A stretch of DNA of 64,000 nt from Streptomyces sp. NBC_00223 (lineage in GTDB: Bacteria; Actinomycetota; Actinomycetes; Streptomycetales; Streptomycetaceae). A model generated the notes under the pieces. It was not told the DNA's origin, ran no database searches, and was given only the letters and a program-made list of their open reading frames with translations. Below, piece by piece: positions 25,275-40,406 of this stretch (its first letter is position 1; each line of letters starts with the position of its first letter). The stretch covers positions 7,532,001-7,596,000 of the forward strand of contig NZ_CP108109.1 in NCBI RefSeq assembly GCF_036199905.1, in the 5' to 3' direction. Position numbers and translations under genes: made by a program.

Positions 25275-27131
25275 TCACACGGATGCGGGGGCCTGCGCGG
25301 CCGGCGTGGTGGGGGTTGCGGCCTGCGCGGCCGTGTGCAGGGGGGCGGTGCCGGAAGGGGTGATGTGTGCGGGTCCGGCGCCGGCCGGTGCGGGGGCTTG
25401 CGCGGCCGGGCGTACGAGGCCGGTGGTCGAGGACGCGGACAGCGTGTGGGCCTGCGCGGCCGGTGTGGTGGGGGTGGTGGCCTGTGCGGGGGCCTTTGCG
25501 GCCGTGAGCAGGGGGGTGGTGTGTGCGGGTCCGGCGCCGGCCGGTGCGGGGGCCTGCGCGGCCGGGCGTACGAGGCCGGTGGTCGAGCGCGCGGCCTGTG
25601 CGGGGGCCGCGCTTCCGGTGGCGTGCGCCGGACCGTCGGTCTCGGGCCGGGCGGTCGACGCCTGCGTGGTGGCGAGGACGAGGGGTGCGGGGGAGTGGCC
25701 GGGCCTCGTGGGCCGTCCGGCGGGTTCGGGGCGGGCGTCGGTGGTCGGGACGGGTGCGGCCTGGGCTGTGCGCCCTCGTTCCGCCGCCTCGTGCCGGGTG
25801 GCCGTGGTCGTGGCCCGCGCGGGGGCGGGGGCGTTCACCGGCGTGATGACCTTCTCCGGCTTCGCGGGAGCGTCCGCGTCCGGGTCCGTGTCCGCCTCCG
25901 TGGGGATCGGATGGCGCAGGGCCACCATCGCCGCCAGGGGGGAGCCGAAGGCGATCGCGCCGCAGATCAGCCAGGTGGTCTGGACGCCCAGGCCGATGGC
26001 GAGGCTGCTGAAGATCGCGATGGAGATCGGAGCCGTGCCGATGCCCGAGAGCGACAGTGTCGACATCGCCGCGCCCATCCGGGAGGCCGGCGCGGCCTGC
26101 TGGTAGACCGTCACGATCGCCGGGCCGTTGAGGCCCGACAGCAGGCCCACACCCGCCGCCACCGCGGTCAGCGAGAGCACCGACGGCATCAGGGCCATCA
26201 CCAGGATGCCGACCGACAGCCCGAGCCCGGTCACCACCAGCCGCACGAACAGCGAGATGCGGTGCGCCATCACCGCGCCCAGCGCGCTGGAGCCGAGCGC
26301 GCCCGCGCTGAACGCAGCGAGCACGATGCCGACCGCGCTCACCCCCCACCCGCGCTCCGAGACCAGCGACGGCAGGGCCACGTCGGCGGGCCAGCCGAAG
26401 GCCAGGTCGAGGCAGAAGGAGGCGATGAACATGTAGCGCAGCCGGGGATTGCGGACCAGGAGGTGGAAGCCGTCGGCGGACCGCTTGAACATCGACACAC
26501 CCGGCTCTCGGCGCGGCGCCTTGAACCCCTTGGTGACGTACAGCAGGCAGCCCAGCCAGATCAGCCCGGTCACGGCCGCCGCCAGCAGCGCCTCCCACAG
26601 CTGCCCGACGCTGATCAGCCACGCGCCGATCGGCGCGCCCACGATCGGCGCGATCCGCAGCACCATCGCGTACAGCGAGTTGGCCCTGCCCAGGTGCTCG
26701 GGGGCGGCCAGTTGGGGCATCAGCACGCCCGAGGCGGGACCGGAGAGCCCGAGCAGCGCGCCCTCGGTCAGTCCGACCACGATCAGCTGCCACAAGTGGT
26801 CCGCGGAGTACGTGATCAGCGCCCCGACGGCCAGCACCACCGCCCGCGCCGCCGTGGTCCGCAGCAGCACGAACCGCGGGCCGAGCAGATCGGTGACCGC
26901 GCCGCCGAAGATCAGCATCAGCGCGCGCGGAATGGTCGACGCCAGCATCAGCATGCTCACGGCGCTGGTGCCGCCGATCTGCACGGCGGTCCAGTTCATG
27001 GCGATCAGCAGCGCGAAGCTGCCGCCCTGCACCACCGCCTGCCCGCTGACGAGCGCGCTCACCTTGCCCCAGTGGACGGGGGCCGTCCGTGGCACGGGAC
27101 CGGGCGGGGCGGATCGGGGCGTCGTGTCCAT
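25275..27131 (-). CDS. MFS transporter with a long repetitive Ala/Pro/Thr-rich C-terminal tail
   Basis: A 618-residue major facilitator protein. Residues about 20-415 form the transporter of the MFS_3/enterobactin-exporter-like type (VQGGSFALLIAMNWTAVQIGG, LTEGALLGLSGPASGVLMPQL, GLLSGLNGPAIVTVYQQAAP). This is probably the export pump of the peptide. Residues about 420-618 are an unusual low-complexity Ala/Pro/Thr/His tail in which TTGLVRPAAQAPAPAGAGPAH occurs twice; ordinary members end near 420. The tail is in frame and uses normal GC3, so it is probably translated, but its function is unknown. Confidence 0.88.
   Translation of the reverse strand: MDTTPRSAPPGPVPRTAPVHWGKVSALVSGQAVVQGGSFALLIAMNWTAVQIGGTSAVSMLMLASTIPRALMLIFGGAVTDLLGPRFVLLRTTAARAVVLAVGALITYSADHLWQLIVVGLTEGALLGLSGPASGVLMPQLAAPEHLGRANSLYAMVLRIAPIVGAPIGAWLISVGQLWEALLAAAVTGLIWLGCLLYVTKGFKAPRREPGVSMFKRSADGFHLLVRNPRLRYMFIASFCLDLAFGWPADVALPSLVSERGWGVSAVGIVLAAFSAGALGSSALGAVMAHRISLFVRLVVTGLGLSVGILVMALMPSVLSLTAVAAGVGLLSGLNGPAIVTVYQQAAPASRMGAAMSTLSLSGIGTAPISIAIFSSLAIGLGVQTTWLICGAIAFGSPLAAMVALRHPIPTEADTDPDADAPAKPEKVITPVNAPAPARATTTATRHEAAERGRTAQAAPVPTTDARPEPAGRPTRPGHSPAPLVLATTQASTARPETDGPAHATGSAAPAQAARSTTGLVRPAAQAPAPAGAGPAHTTPLLTAAKAPAQATTPTTPAAQAHTLSASSTTGLVRPAAQAPAPAGAGPAHITPSGTAPLHTAAQAATPTTPAAQAPASV
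25365..25431. repeat. 67-base direct repeat, copy 1
   Basis: Matches 25521-25587 with one mismatch (T for C). It encodes part of the MFS tail and offers a substrate for slippage or recombination that would change tail length in frame: the period of 156 bases equals 52 codons. Confidence 0.85.
25521..25587. repeat. 67-base direct repeat, copy 2
   Basis: Second copy of the repeat at 25365-25431, offset 156 bases, inside the MFS C-terminal tail. Confidence 0.85.
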
Positions 27132-27197
27132 GGGATCACCTGTTCTGTGAAGGGAGGTCGTGAGGAGGGGAGTCGCGCGAAGGACGGCGGTCGGTGC

Positions 27198-27557
27198 TCA
27201 GGGCCGGCGGTGCGCCCGGACCCGTACCCGGGCGGTGCCGCGCCCGCCGCGCAGGGTGGACTCGACGGCGAGCACCGTGGCCCGTCGCTGCGCCGCGGCC
27301 AGCGCCCGCCGCAGGGTCCGCGGCACCCGCCCGTACGTCCGCAGGTGCAGCAGCCCGCCCTGGTACGACCGCCCGGCCACCGCCAGCGTCCGTACGGCGA
27401 CGGCGCCGGCCCACGCGGCCTGGCCGGGCTGCACGGCGACGACGGGGGTCTCGGAGAGCTGGAAGCGGGCGCGGACCGTACAACTCCCGTACGAGGCGGG
27501 GTGGCTGGTGCCCGGCGGCCGGGCCCGCGCGGGGCCGCCCTCGGCCAGGGGGTTCAT
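27198..27557 (-). CDS. Small protein of unknown function in the NRPS tailoring operon
   Basis: A 119-residue frame with no family I recognise. It lies between the glutamate-synthase-like gene and the MFS gene on the same strand, with gaps of 103 and 66 bases. The sequence is basic, with many Arg residues and short beta-prone stretches (CTVRARFQLSETPVVAVQPG near residue 28, GGLLHLRTYGRV near 67). No signal peptide, metal motif or transmembrane helix is seen. Position in the operon supports it as a gene; the start ATG at 27557 is tentative. Confidence 0.5.
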   Translation of the reverse strand: MNPLAEGGPARARPPGTSHPASYGSCTVRARFQLSETPVVAVQPGQAAWAGAVAVRTLAVAGRSYQGGLLHLRTYGRVPRTLRRALAAAQRRATVLAVESTLRGGRGTARVRVRAHRRP

Positions 27558-27660
27558 GACCGGCCGCCCGGCGGCGCCTGCCCGGTCGCGGGGACACCGG
27601 ACCCGGCCGCCGGGCCCGTGGCCGACAGGCTCACGTCCGCCGGGCTCACGGCCGCCCGGC

Positions 27661-29112
27661 TCACGGCCGGCCTCCGACCGGGGCCGCGTACGGGTACGCC
27701 GGGGCGTCGTACGGGCGCGGCTGCCAGAGGTCCTCCGGGGTCAGCGCGTCCACGTCGTACTTGCCGAGCGCGCTGATCAGCAGCCGGGCCTCCAGGGACA
27801 GCGCGTCCACCAGCCGGACCAGGCCGTCCCGCGGGTCCTCGTCCACCGCGATCAGCGCCGCCCGGCCGAGGCCGACCGCCCTCGCGCCGAGGGCGAGCGC
27901 CCGTACCGCCCGGCCGCCCTCCCACATCCGGCCGGTGGCCAGCAGACAGCCGTCCGGCCGGCCGATCCTGCGCAGGCACTCGGCCAGGCTCAGTCCGACC
28001 TGGTCGAGGAAGACCCGCGGCGCCCAGCCGGAGCCGCCCTCGGCGCCGTCGACCGTCACCGCGTCCGCGCCGGCCCGCCAGGCGGTCGCCGCCGCCTCGC
28101 CCACGTCCCGGCCCGGGTGGAACTTCACCCAGACCTTCGCCCGGGGGAAGTTGTTGCGCATGAACCGCAGTTGCTGCCGGACGATCTCCTCGGTGAAGGT
28201 CCCGGGGCTGGCGCAGCGCAGCCGGTACGCGGCCGGACCGCCGCTGCCGCTCGTCTCGCCGTCCGTGTCCCGCTCGCCGCCCTCCTCCCGGTCCCCGCTC
28301 TCGTCGCTGTCGCCGTCCGCGCTCGCCTTCCGGGCCTCGGCCGCGCCTTCGCCGGTGAAAACGCCGGTGGACTCGCCGGTGAACGCGCCGGTGGATTCGC
28401 CGCCGCCCAGTACGTCCCGGACCGCGAACCGTCCGGCCAGCCGGGCCGCCTCCGCCGCGCCCACGACCGTCATCCCGCCCAGGCCCGGCTTGGCGCCCTG
28501 GCCGATCTTCAGCTCGAAGCCGAGCCGCCCCGACTCCAGGAGCGGCCGGGTGGAGGGGTCGCTGTAGACGAGGTTCCAGACCTCGGAGTCGGCGTCCTCG
28601 GTGGACTGCTGGACGACCACGCCGCCGACGCCGTCCGCGACCGCTTCCGTGTACGCGGCGATCCGGGCCAGCAGCGCCGAGCGCGTACCGTCGCCGCCGC
28701 CGCGCCGGTAGCCGTGGACCGGGACCATGTTCTCGCCGATGACCATCGGGATGCCGAGGCGTGCGGCCTGGCGGCTCGCGGCGACACCGAGGTCGCCGCT
28801 GCCCGCCCGCGTGGAGCCGAACGCCGAGAGGAACAAGGGGAGTTCGCTCGCGAAGCCGCCGACCGCGGCGCGCAGGTCCACGTCGTCGTGCAGTGGCTCG
28901 CGGCCCAGCTCGATCAGTTTCTCCAGCCGTTGCGGCATGAAGACCGGCGGGGCCAGTCGTGCGTGGTCCAACTCGTCCGTGGATGGGGTCGGTTGAGCGC
29001 CGAAGAGTTCACGGCCGTAGGCGTCCGCCGGGGGGAAGACCTCCGCCGTGCCGCGCCGGGCCCTGGCCCGTACCTCCCGCTCGGGGAAGCCGGCCGCGCG
29101 CAGCCCGGTCAC
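27661..29112 (-). CDS. FMN-binding glutamate-synthase-like protein (GltB/MgsC barrel)
   Basis: A 483-residue protein corresponding to the FMN barrel of glutamate synthase, without amidotransferase or NADPH domains. Visible are FELKIGQGAKPGLGGM near residue 210, VWVKFHPGRDVGEAA near residue 325, VTVDGAEGGSGWAPRVFLDQVG near 355 and ATGRMWEGGRAVRALALGARAVGLGRAA near 400. Such stand-alone barrels make glutamate or N-substituted glutamates, so it may feed the glutamate mutase next door. Residues about 245-300 are a Gly/Glu/Asp-rich insertion with FTGEST repeats, unusual inside a barrel. The GTG start overlaps the preceding gene (GTGA). Confidence 0.82.
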   Translation of the reverse strand: MTGLRAAGFPEREVRARARRGTAEVFPPADAYGRELFGAQPTPSTDELDHARLAPPVFMPQRLEKLIELGREPLHDDVDLRAAVGGFASELPLFLSAFGSTRAGSGDLGVAASRQAARLGIPMVIGENMVPVHGYRRGGGDGTRSALLARIAAYTEAVADGVGGVVVQQSTEDADSEVWNLVYSDPSTRPLLESGRLGFELKIGQGAKPGLGGMTVVGAAEAARLAGRFAVRDVLGGGESTGAFTGESTGVFTGEGAAEARKASADGDSDESGDREEGGERDTDGETSGSGGPAAYRLRCASPGTFTEEIVRQQLRFMRNNFPRAKVWVKFHPGRDVGEAAATAWRAGADAVTVDGAEGGSGWAPRVFLDQVGLSLAECLRRIGRPDGCLLATGRMWEGGRAVRALALGARAVGLGRAALIAVDEDPRDGLVRLVDALSLEARLLISALGKYDVDALTPEDLWQPRPYDAPAYPYAAPVGGRP

Positions 29113-30158
29113 GGCGCCACCGTCCCGGGGAGCTTGGGGTAGGCGCTGACCTGCCACAGCGCGTCCAGTCCGGTCAGGAAGCGGACCAGCCGCTGGACGC
29201 CCATGCCGAAGCCGGCGGACGCCGGGATGCCCTCGCGCGCGAGGTCCAGGTACCAGGCGTACTTGGCCGGGTTCTCGCCGCTCTCCCGCATCCGGGTCAC
29301 GATCGTGGCGTAGTCCGACTCGCGCTCGCTGCCGCTGACCAGCTCGCCGTAGCCGCCGTGCGCGATCAGGTCGAAGTTCCGCAGCACGCCCGGGTGTTCG
29401 GGGTCCTCACGGTCGTAGAAGCCGCGCGAGCCCTTGGGGTAGTCGTTGACGAAGAACGGCCGGTCGGCCGCCAGCGAGAGCACCTTCTCGCCCGCCCAGT
29501 CGATCTCCGCGTCCGGGCTCTGCGTGTGGCCCCGGGCGGCCAGCCGCCGTACGGCCTCGGCGTGGGTGGTCACCCCGAACGGGCCGGCCAGCAGCTCCGC
29601 GAAGTCCGCCTCGTCCCGGCCGAGTTCACGCAGCACGTCCGGCACGGCCGTCCACACGTGGCCGACCACATGCGTGAGCAGCCCGGCGGCGATGTCCTGC
29701 ACGTCGTCCCGGCTCGCCCCGGCCATCTCGACGTCGATCTGGTGGAACTCCACCAGGTGGCGCCCGGTCCCGGCGGTCTCCGGCGGCTCCACCCGGACGT
29801 TCGGCGCGATGTAGAAGAGCTTGCCGAAGCCCCGCAGCGACGCCTGCTTGTAGAGGATCGCGCTGGTCATCAGCTTGTACGGGTGTCCGTAGTAGTCCAC
29901 GTCGAGCGCCTTGGCGCCGCGTCCGCCGGGGTCGGTGACCGGCCCGATCAGCGGCGGCAGCAGCTCCGTGAAGCCGATCGCGCGCAGGAACTCCCGTGCG
30001 GCGTACAGCGCTTCCTGCTGCACGAGCATCGCCGCCCGCAGCCGCGCCGAGCGCAGATGCTCACCGAGCGGCGGCGGCAGCGGTACGGCGTCGGCCGTGG
30101 CCCGCGGGTCGGGTCCGGGCGCGGTCACGGGGGCGGGCGGGGTGACGGTCTGCTGCAT
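29109..30158 (-). CDS. Asparaginyl-tRNA-synthetase-like catalytic core (candidate amino-acid amidase/ligase)
   Basis: A 349-residue class II aminoacyl-tRNA synthetase core of the Asp/Asn/Lys subgroup that lacks the N-terminal anticodon-binding OB fold. YKLMTSAILYKQASLRGFGKLFYIAPNVR follows class IIb motif 2 spacing (key residues Arg and Glu in VRVEP and RHLVEFHQIDVE near residue 125); motif 3 is GFGMGVQRLVRFLTGL, where Gln replaces the usual Glu before Arg. It resembles AsnRS paralogues that act as asparagine synthetases. Next to a glutamate mutase it might amidate 3-methyl-Asp (inference). It cannot be a complete tRNA synthetase. Confidence 0.8.
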   Translation of the reverse strand: MQQTVTPPAPVTAPGPDPRATADAVPLPPPLGEHLRSARLRAAMLVQQEALYAAREFLRAIGFTELLPPLIGPVTDPGGRGAKALDVDYYGHPYKLMTSAILYKQASLRGFGKLFYIAPNVRVEPPETAGTGRHLVEFHQIDVEMAGASRDDVQDIAAGLLTHVVGHVWTAVPDVLRELGRDEADFAELLAGPFGVTTHAEAVRRLAARGHTQSPDAEIDWAGEKVLSLAADRPFFVNDYPKGSRGFYDREDPEHPGVLRNFDLIAHGGYGELVSGSERESDYATIVTRMRESGENPAKYAWYLDLAREGIPASAGFGMGVQRLVRFLTGLDALWQVSAYPKLPGTVAP

Positions 30159-30255
30159 CTCGACTCCCGGTCGTTGGGGGTGCGTTGCCAGGGGGTGTGC
30201 GCGAGGTGGATCGGTCGGGCCGGGTCAGGCGGCGGGCGGGCCGGACGGCGGGCGG

Positions 30256-31728
30256 TCAGCCGGGCGGGCCGTGGTGCCCGTGCTCGTCGGGCCGGCCGCG
30301 AGGGTCGCCGGGGCCGGGCCGCCCGCGAAGACCGCGAGGACGGTGAGGTCCGGGCCGGTCCGTGGCGTCGTACAGGTCGGGCCTGTCGTGCCGCTGGGCG
30401 ACGGTGTACAGCGCGGCGAGCAGCCCGTCGGCCGTCAGCGCGCGCGGTCCGCCGGCCGGGGCCGGACCGGGGGCCACCGGCATCGCCCCCACCCGCGACC
30501 AGCGCAGCCGCCCGCCGGCGTCCACGAAGCTGCGCGACCGGCCCGCGTTGTCCGGGTGGAGGCAGTACGGGATGTCCAGATAGCCCCGGTCGAAGGCGAT
30601 CCGCAGCGCGGCCCCGGTCTCCTTGCCGATGCCGAGCACCGCCTCGACGAAGGCACGGGCCTCGACGTACACCTCGCTGTCCTCCAGGACCTCCGGAGCG
30701 TCCGCGCCGGCCGGTCCCATGAGGCCGTCCACCCCGTACGGGGAGTCCAGGGCGTCAACTCCTGTGCCGGACGGCCGAGGTGACGGCCACTCGGCCGCCG
30801 CGGCCGCGGCCGCCACCTCCAGCGCGCGGACGTTCTCCCCGACGGTCGGGATGCGGTGCGCCTCGGCCGCCGTCTTCACGATCAGCCGCTGCGCCCCCGC
30901 AAGCACCGCGAGCCGCGCCGAACTGCGCAGCAGCCGGTACGCGCCCGCCTCCGTGGCCGGGTAGACACCCATGTACGTGTAGAGCACCACATGCCAGTCC
31001 ACGGCCGGCGGCAGGAACTCCGCCGCCAGCCGCCGCAGCGCCCGTACCGCCTCCGTGTCCTGGGCACGGTCGGTCTGCTGCGCGTAGCTGAGCGAGATCT
31101 CACGGATGCCGTGCTCGACGAAGAACAGCCCCTCCAGCAGGCTCAGCGCCACCAGCAGCCCGGGCGGGCACAGCTGGCCGAGCATGCAGCCGCCGAAGGT
31201 CTCCAGGTGCGGCACCCGGGGCGGGGGCGCCAGCTCGGCCAGCAGCTCGCAGCCGCGCGCCCAGTTGTCGACCGACTCGCGCAGCGGCGTACGGCCGTAC
31301 GGCAGGCAGTACGACACCGGGCCGCCCTCGGTGGCGTCCAGGCCCGCGGCGGTCAGCGCCCGGATGATCGCCTCGGGCCTGGAGGAGCCGTGCCGTACCT
31401 GGACCGGGAAAGAGTCGTCCCGCACCCCCGCCAGCAGCGCCCGGGTGCGCTCCACCGGGTGGGCGGTGATCGGGTAACCGTTGAGCGGGACGCCCTCGGC
31501 GAGGGCCGCGCGGGCGCCCGCCAGGTCGCCGACCCGGGTGTAGCTGTCGATGGTGAGCGTGCCGACCGTGGTCGCGGCCGCGAACCGGGTCCGCTCAAGC
31601 CCCGCGCGCATCCGTACCGGATCGCCGAAGCCCATCCGCGGCTGCACCACGAGCTGTCCGGCGGCCGCCGCGTCCGCGACGAACCGCCCGAAGGACCGGG
31701 CGGGGGCGGGGCCGCCGGGCCCGGTCAC
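30256..31728 (-). CDS. Glutamate mutase (methylaspartate mutase) large subunit E
   Basis: A 490-residue large subunit of the B12-dependent mutase converting L-glutamate to (2S,3S)-3-methylaspartate. Supporting segments are LVVQPRMGFGDPVRMRAGL near residue 20, TTVGTLTIDSYTRVGD near 45, VPLNGYPITAHP near 75, VQVRHGSSRPEAI near 105 (glutamate-binding), ESVDNWARGCELLAELA near 145 and DIPYCLHPDNAG near 395. The GTG start at 31728 overlaps the small-subunit stop (GTGA). The last 45 residues are Arg/Gly/Pro-rich and look like an extension. It supplies a precursor for the NRPS. Confidence 0.92.
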   Translation of the reverse strand: MTGPGGPAPARSFGRFVADAAAAGQLVVQPRMGFGDPVRMRAGLERTRFAAATTVGTLTIDSYTRVGDLAGARAALAEGVPLNGYPITAHPVERTRALLAGVRDDSFPVQVRHGSSRPEAIIRALTAAGLDATEGGPVSYCLPYGRTPLRESVDNWARGCELLAELAPPPRVPHLETFGGCMLGQLCPPGLLVALSLLEGLFFVEHGIREISLSYAQQTDRAQDTEAVRALRRLAAEFLPPAVDWHVVLYTYMGVYPATEAGAYRLLRSSARLAVLAGAQRLIVKTAAEAHRIPTVGENVRALEVAAAAAAAEWPSPRPSGTGVDALDSPYGVDGLMGPAGADAPEVLEDSEVYVEARAFVEAVLGIGKETGAALRIAFDRGYLDIPYCLHPDNAGRSRSFVDAGGRLRWSRVGAMPVAPGPAPAGGPRALTADGLLAALYTVAQRHDRPDLYDATDRPGPHRPRGLRGRPGPGDPRGRPDEHGHHGPPG

Positions 31729-32225
31729 GCGCTGCTCCCGGCGGGCAGGACGGCGTCCGGGCGCCCGCCCTCGGCCCGCGTACGGTCGGCGCGCGGGCCG
31801 AGGGCACCGCGCGCGGTCGCCGTGAGGAAGTCCCGCAGCCCGTCCAGGTCCCCGTCGTCGAAGACCGCGTCGCAGCCCGCCGCGAGCAGCAGGGCCGCGC
31901 GCTCGGGGTCGCGCTCGCCCGCGACGCCGAGCTTGCCGCCGACGACCAGCGGCGTGCCGGCCAGCGAAGGTTCGGCGCGCAGCCGGGTGACGGCGGTCAG
32001 GCCGTCGCGGTAGCCGTGCCCGTTGACGCTGCTCATCACGACCAGGTCGGGGCGGTGCCGGCGGCAGCCCTCGGCCAGCAGCTCGCCCGTCACACACGGA
32101 CCCAGGTTGACCACCCGGTGCCCCAACTCCTCCACGAAGAGCTGGAGATAGACCAGATTCCAGGTGTGGGAATCCGACGCGGTACCGGTCACCAGCACCT
32201 TGAGGCCGGCGGTGGGGAGCTCCAT
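31725..32225 (-). CDS. Glutamate mutase small, cobalamin-binding subunit
   Basis: A 166-residue B12-binding Rossmann-like domain that carries adenosylcobalamin for the large subunit. The B12 loop reads TGTASDSHTWN near residues 14-24: the Asp and axial-ligand His of DxHxxG are present, but Gly is replaced by Asn. MSSVNGHGYRDG near residue 65 and VVGGKLGVAG near residue 95 match the lower-axial-base pocket. The last 30 residues are a disordered tail. First gene of the precursor-supply operon, preceded by its own candidate promoter and by a terminator closing the NRPS operon. Confidence 0.88.
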   Translation of the reverse strand: MELPTAGLKVLVTGTASDSHTWNLVYLQLFVEELGHRVVNLGPCVTGELLAEGCRRHRPDLVVMSSVNGHGYRDGLTAVTRLRAEPSLAGTPLVVGGKLGVAGERDPERAALLLAAGCDAVFDDGDLDGLRDFLTATARGALGPRADRTRAEGGRPDAVLPAGSSA

Positions 32226-32260
32226 GCGATGTCTCCGGGAGGTCGTCGAGGAAAGGGGGG

Positions 32261-32298
32261 AGATTCCTCGCTGCGTAGGACGAATATAGGCTTCGGCG
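32261..32298 (-). promoter_or_regulatory. Candidate promoter region of the glutamate mutase operon, with elements shared with the NRPS promoter
   Basis: An AT-rich patch contains TATATT on the minus strand (32283-32288) as a possible -10. AGATTCCTC (32261-32269) and TAGGCTTCGGCG (32287-32298) recur with nearly the same spacing upstream of the terminal NRPS gene at 40024-40063. No convincing -35 box. Confidence 0.4.
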
Positions 32299-32365
32299 GG
32301 GCGGCCGAGAGGAAGTTGCGGCGGCAGAAAAGCGGAAGCGGAATCAGGATTTCGGCCAGCGAAAA

Positions 32366-32407
32366 GGCCGTTCCCGGCGGCAGATGGGCATGCCGCCGGG
32401 AACGGCC
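32366..32407 (-). terminator. Intrinsic terminator after mbtH
   Basis: Perfect 17-bp arms at 32366-32382 and 32391-32407 around an 8-base loop, followed on the minus strand by TTTTC. It lies 28 bases after the mbtH stop and separates the NRPS operon from the glutamate mutase operon. Confidence 0.88.
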
Positions 32408-32435
32408 GGGTCGTTGTGCGGAAAAGCGGTCTCGA

Positions 32436-32642
32436 TTACGCGTACTGGGCGGTCAGGCTGCTCGGCCGGATGTCGGTCCAGTGCTCCTCGACATAGGCCA
32501 GCGCCTCCTCACGGCTGCCCTCACCTCGGACAACGGTCCAGCCGGCCGGGACATCGGCGAAGGTCGGCCACAGCGAGTGCTGGTTCTCGTCGTTGACGAC
32601 CACGTAGAAGGTGCCCTCGTTGTCGTCGAAGGGATTCGTCAT
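32436..32642 (-). CDS. MbtH-like protein
   Basis: A 68-residue chaperone of NRPS adenylation domains. The family signature is present: NPFDDNEGTFYVVVNDENQ at residue 3, SLWPTFADVPAGW near 24 and ALAYVEEHWTDIRP near 47. GAGGAG is a strong RBS. It follows the terminal NRPS gene by 95 bases and closes that operon. It probably stimulates several A domains of the cluster, including those on the other proteins. Confidence 0.97.
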   Translation of the reverse strand: MTNPFDDNEGTFYVVVNDENQHSLWPTFADVPAGWTVVRGEGSREEALAYVEEHWTDIRPSSLTAQYA

Positions 32643-32737
32643 TTCTGCTCCTCGGAGAAAGGGAAAGCGGGGGACCGTACGCAGATCAAGGGGTTGTGCG
32701 TCGAGCAGGCGGAGCGGGGAAAGCGGAAGTGTGGGAT

Positions 32738-39940
<7,203 letters not shown>

Positions 39941-40406
39941 CGCGGTTCCTCCAGACAGAGGGTGGGTGACGGTCGACGTCGTACGTTCGGTGGAGGGCAG
40001 GAGCAGGAGAGGAGACCGCGGGAAGATTCCTCTCGGCTCCGTGCGTCCAGGCTAGGTTCGGCGCCCGGGGCGGGTCGGCACAGATTGCGGCACGTTCCGC
40101 CCCCGCAGTGCCGCCCCGAACTGCCGCAGCCGCCCTCCGGGCAGGACCCGCGGATACGTCCGCCGCCCGCGGGTGGCGCTCGCCTCCCCCGGGCGGGGCG
40201 GGTCCGGTACGCCGCCCGCGCACGGCTGCCGGGCGGGCGGCCACGCCCGTGCCCGCTGGTCGGTGACAGCTCGGGCAGCGACATGGCCGGGCGGCCACCC
40301 CCGCCTGCCCCGACGCGGCGTCGCGCCTGCCGGGGAGCGGGTCGCGTGCGGCGCGACGGCCGGAAAGGCGCGGGCGGCGGCCGCGCCGGGAATCTAGGCT
40401 GAGGCG
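39941..40406. other. 466-base divergent intergenic region
   Basis: It lies between the start of the terminal NRPS gene (minus) and the start of the unknown gene at 40407 (plus), so it should contain promoters for both. Only the AGATTCCTC/TAGGTTCGGCG elements at 40024-40063 stand out. The rest is GC-rich and I see no gene in it. Confidence 0.6.
40024..40063 (-). promoter_or_regulatory. Candidate NRPS promoter/leader elements shared with the glutamate mutase operon
   Basis: AGATTCCTC (40024-40032) and TAGGTTCGGCG (40053-40063) match the pair at 32261-32298, with 20 rather than 17 bases between them. They lie 84-123 bases upstream of the terminal NRPS start and may be a common regulator site or promoter core. 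Confidence 0.35.

Noticed and set aside
29109..30158. Second genuine asparaginyl/lysyl-tRNA synthetase, e.g. a resistance copy
   Set aside because: It lacks the anticodon-binding domain and is only 349 residues; it starts close to the catalytic core and overlaps biosynthetic genes.
30256..32097. A longer mutase E frame starting within the small-subunit gene
   Set aside because: The extra N-terminus is the small-subunit gene read in another frame; the GTGA overlap start fits the family.
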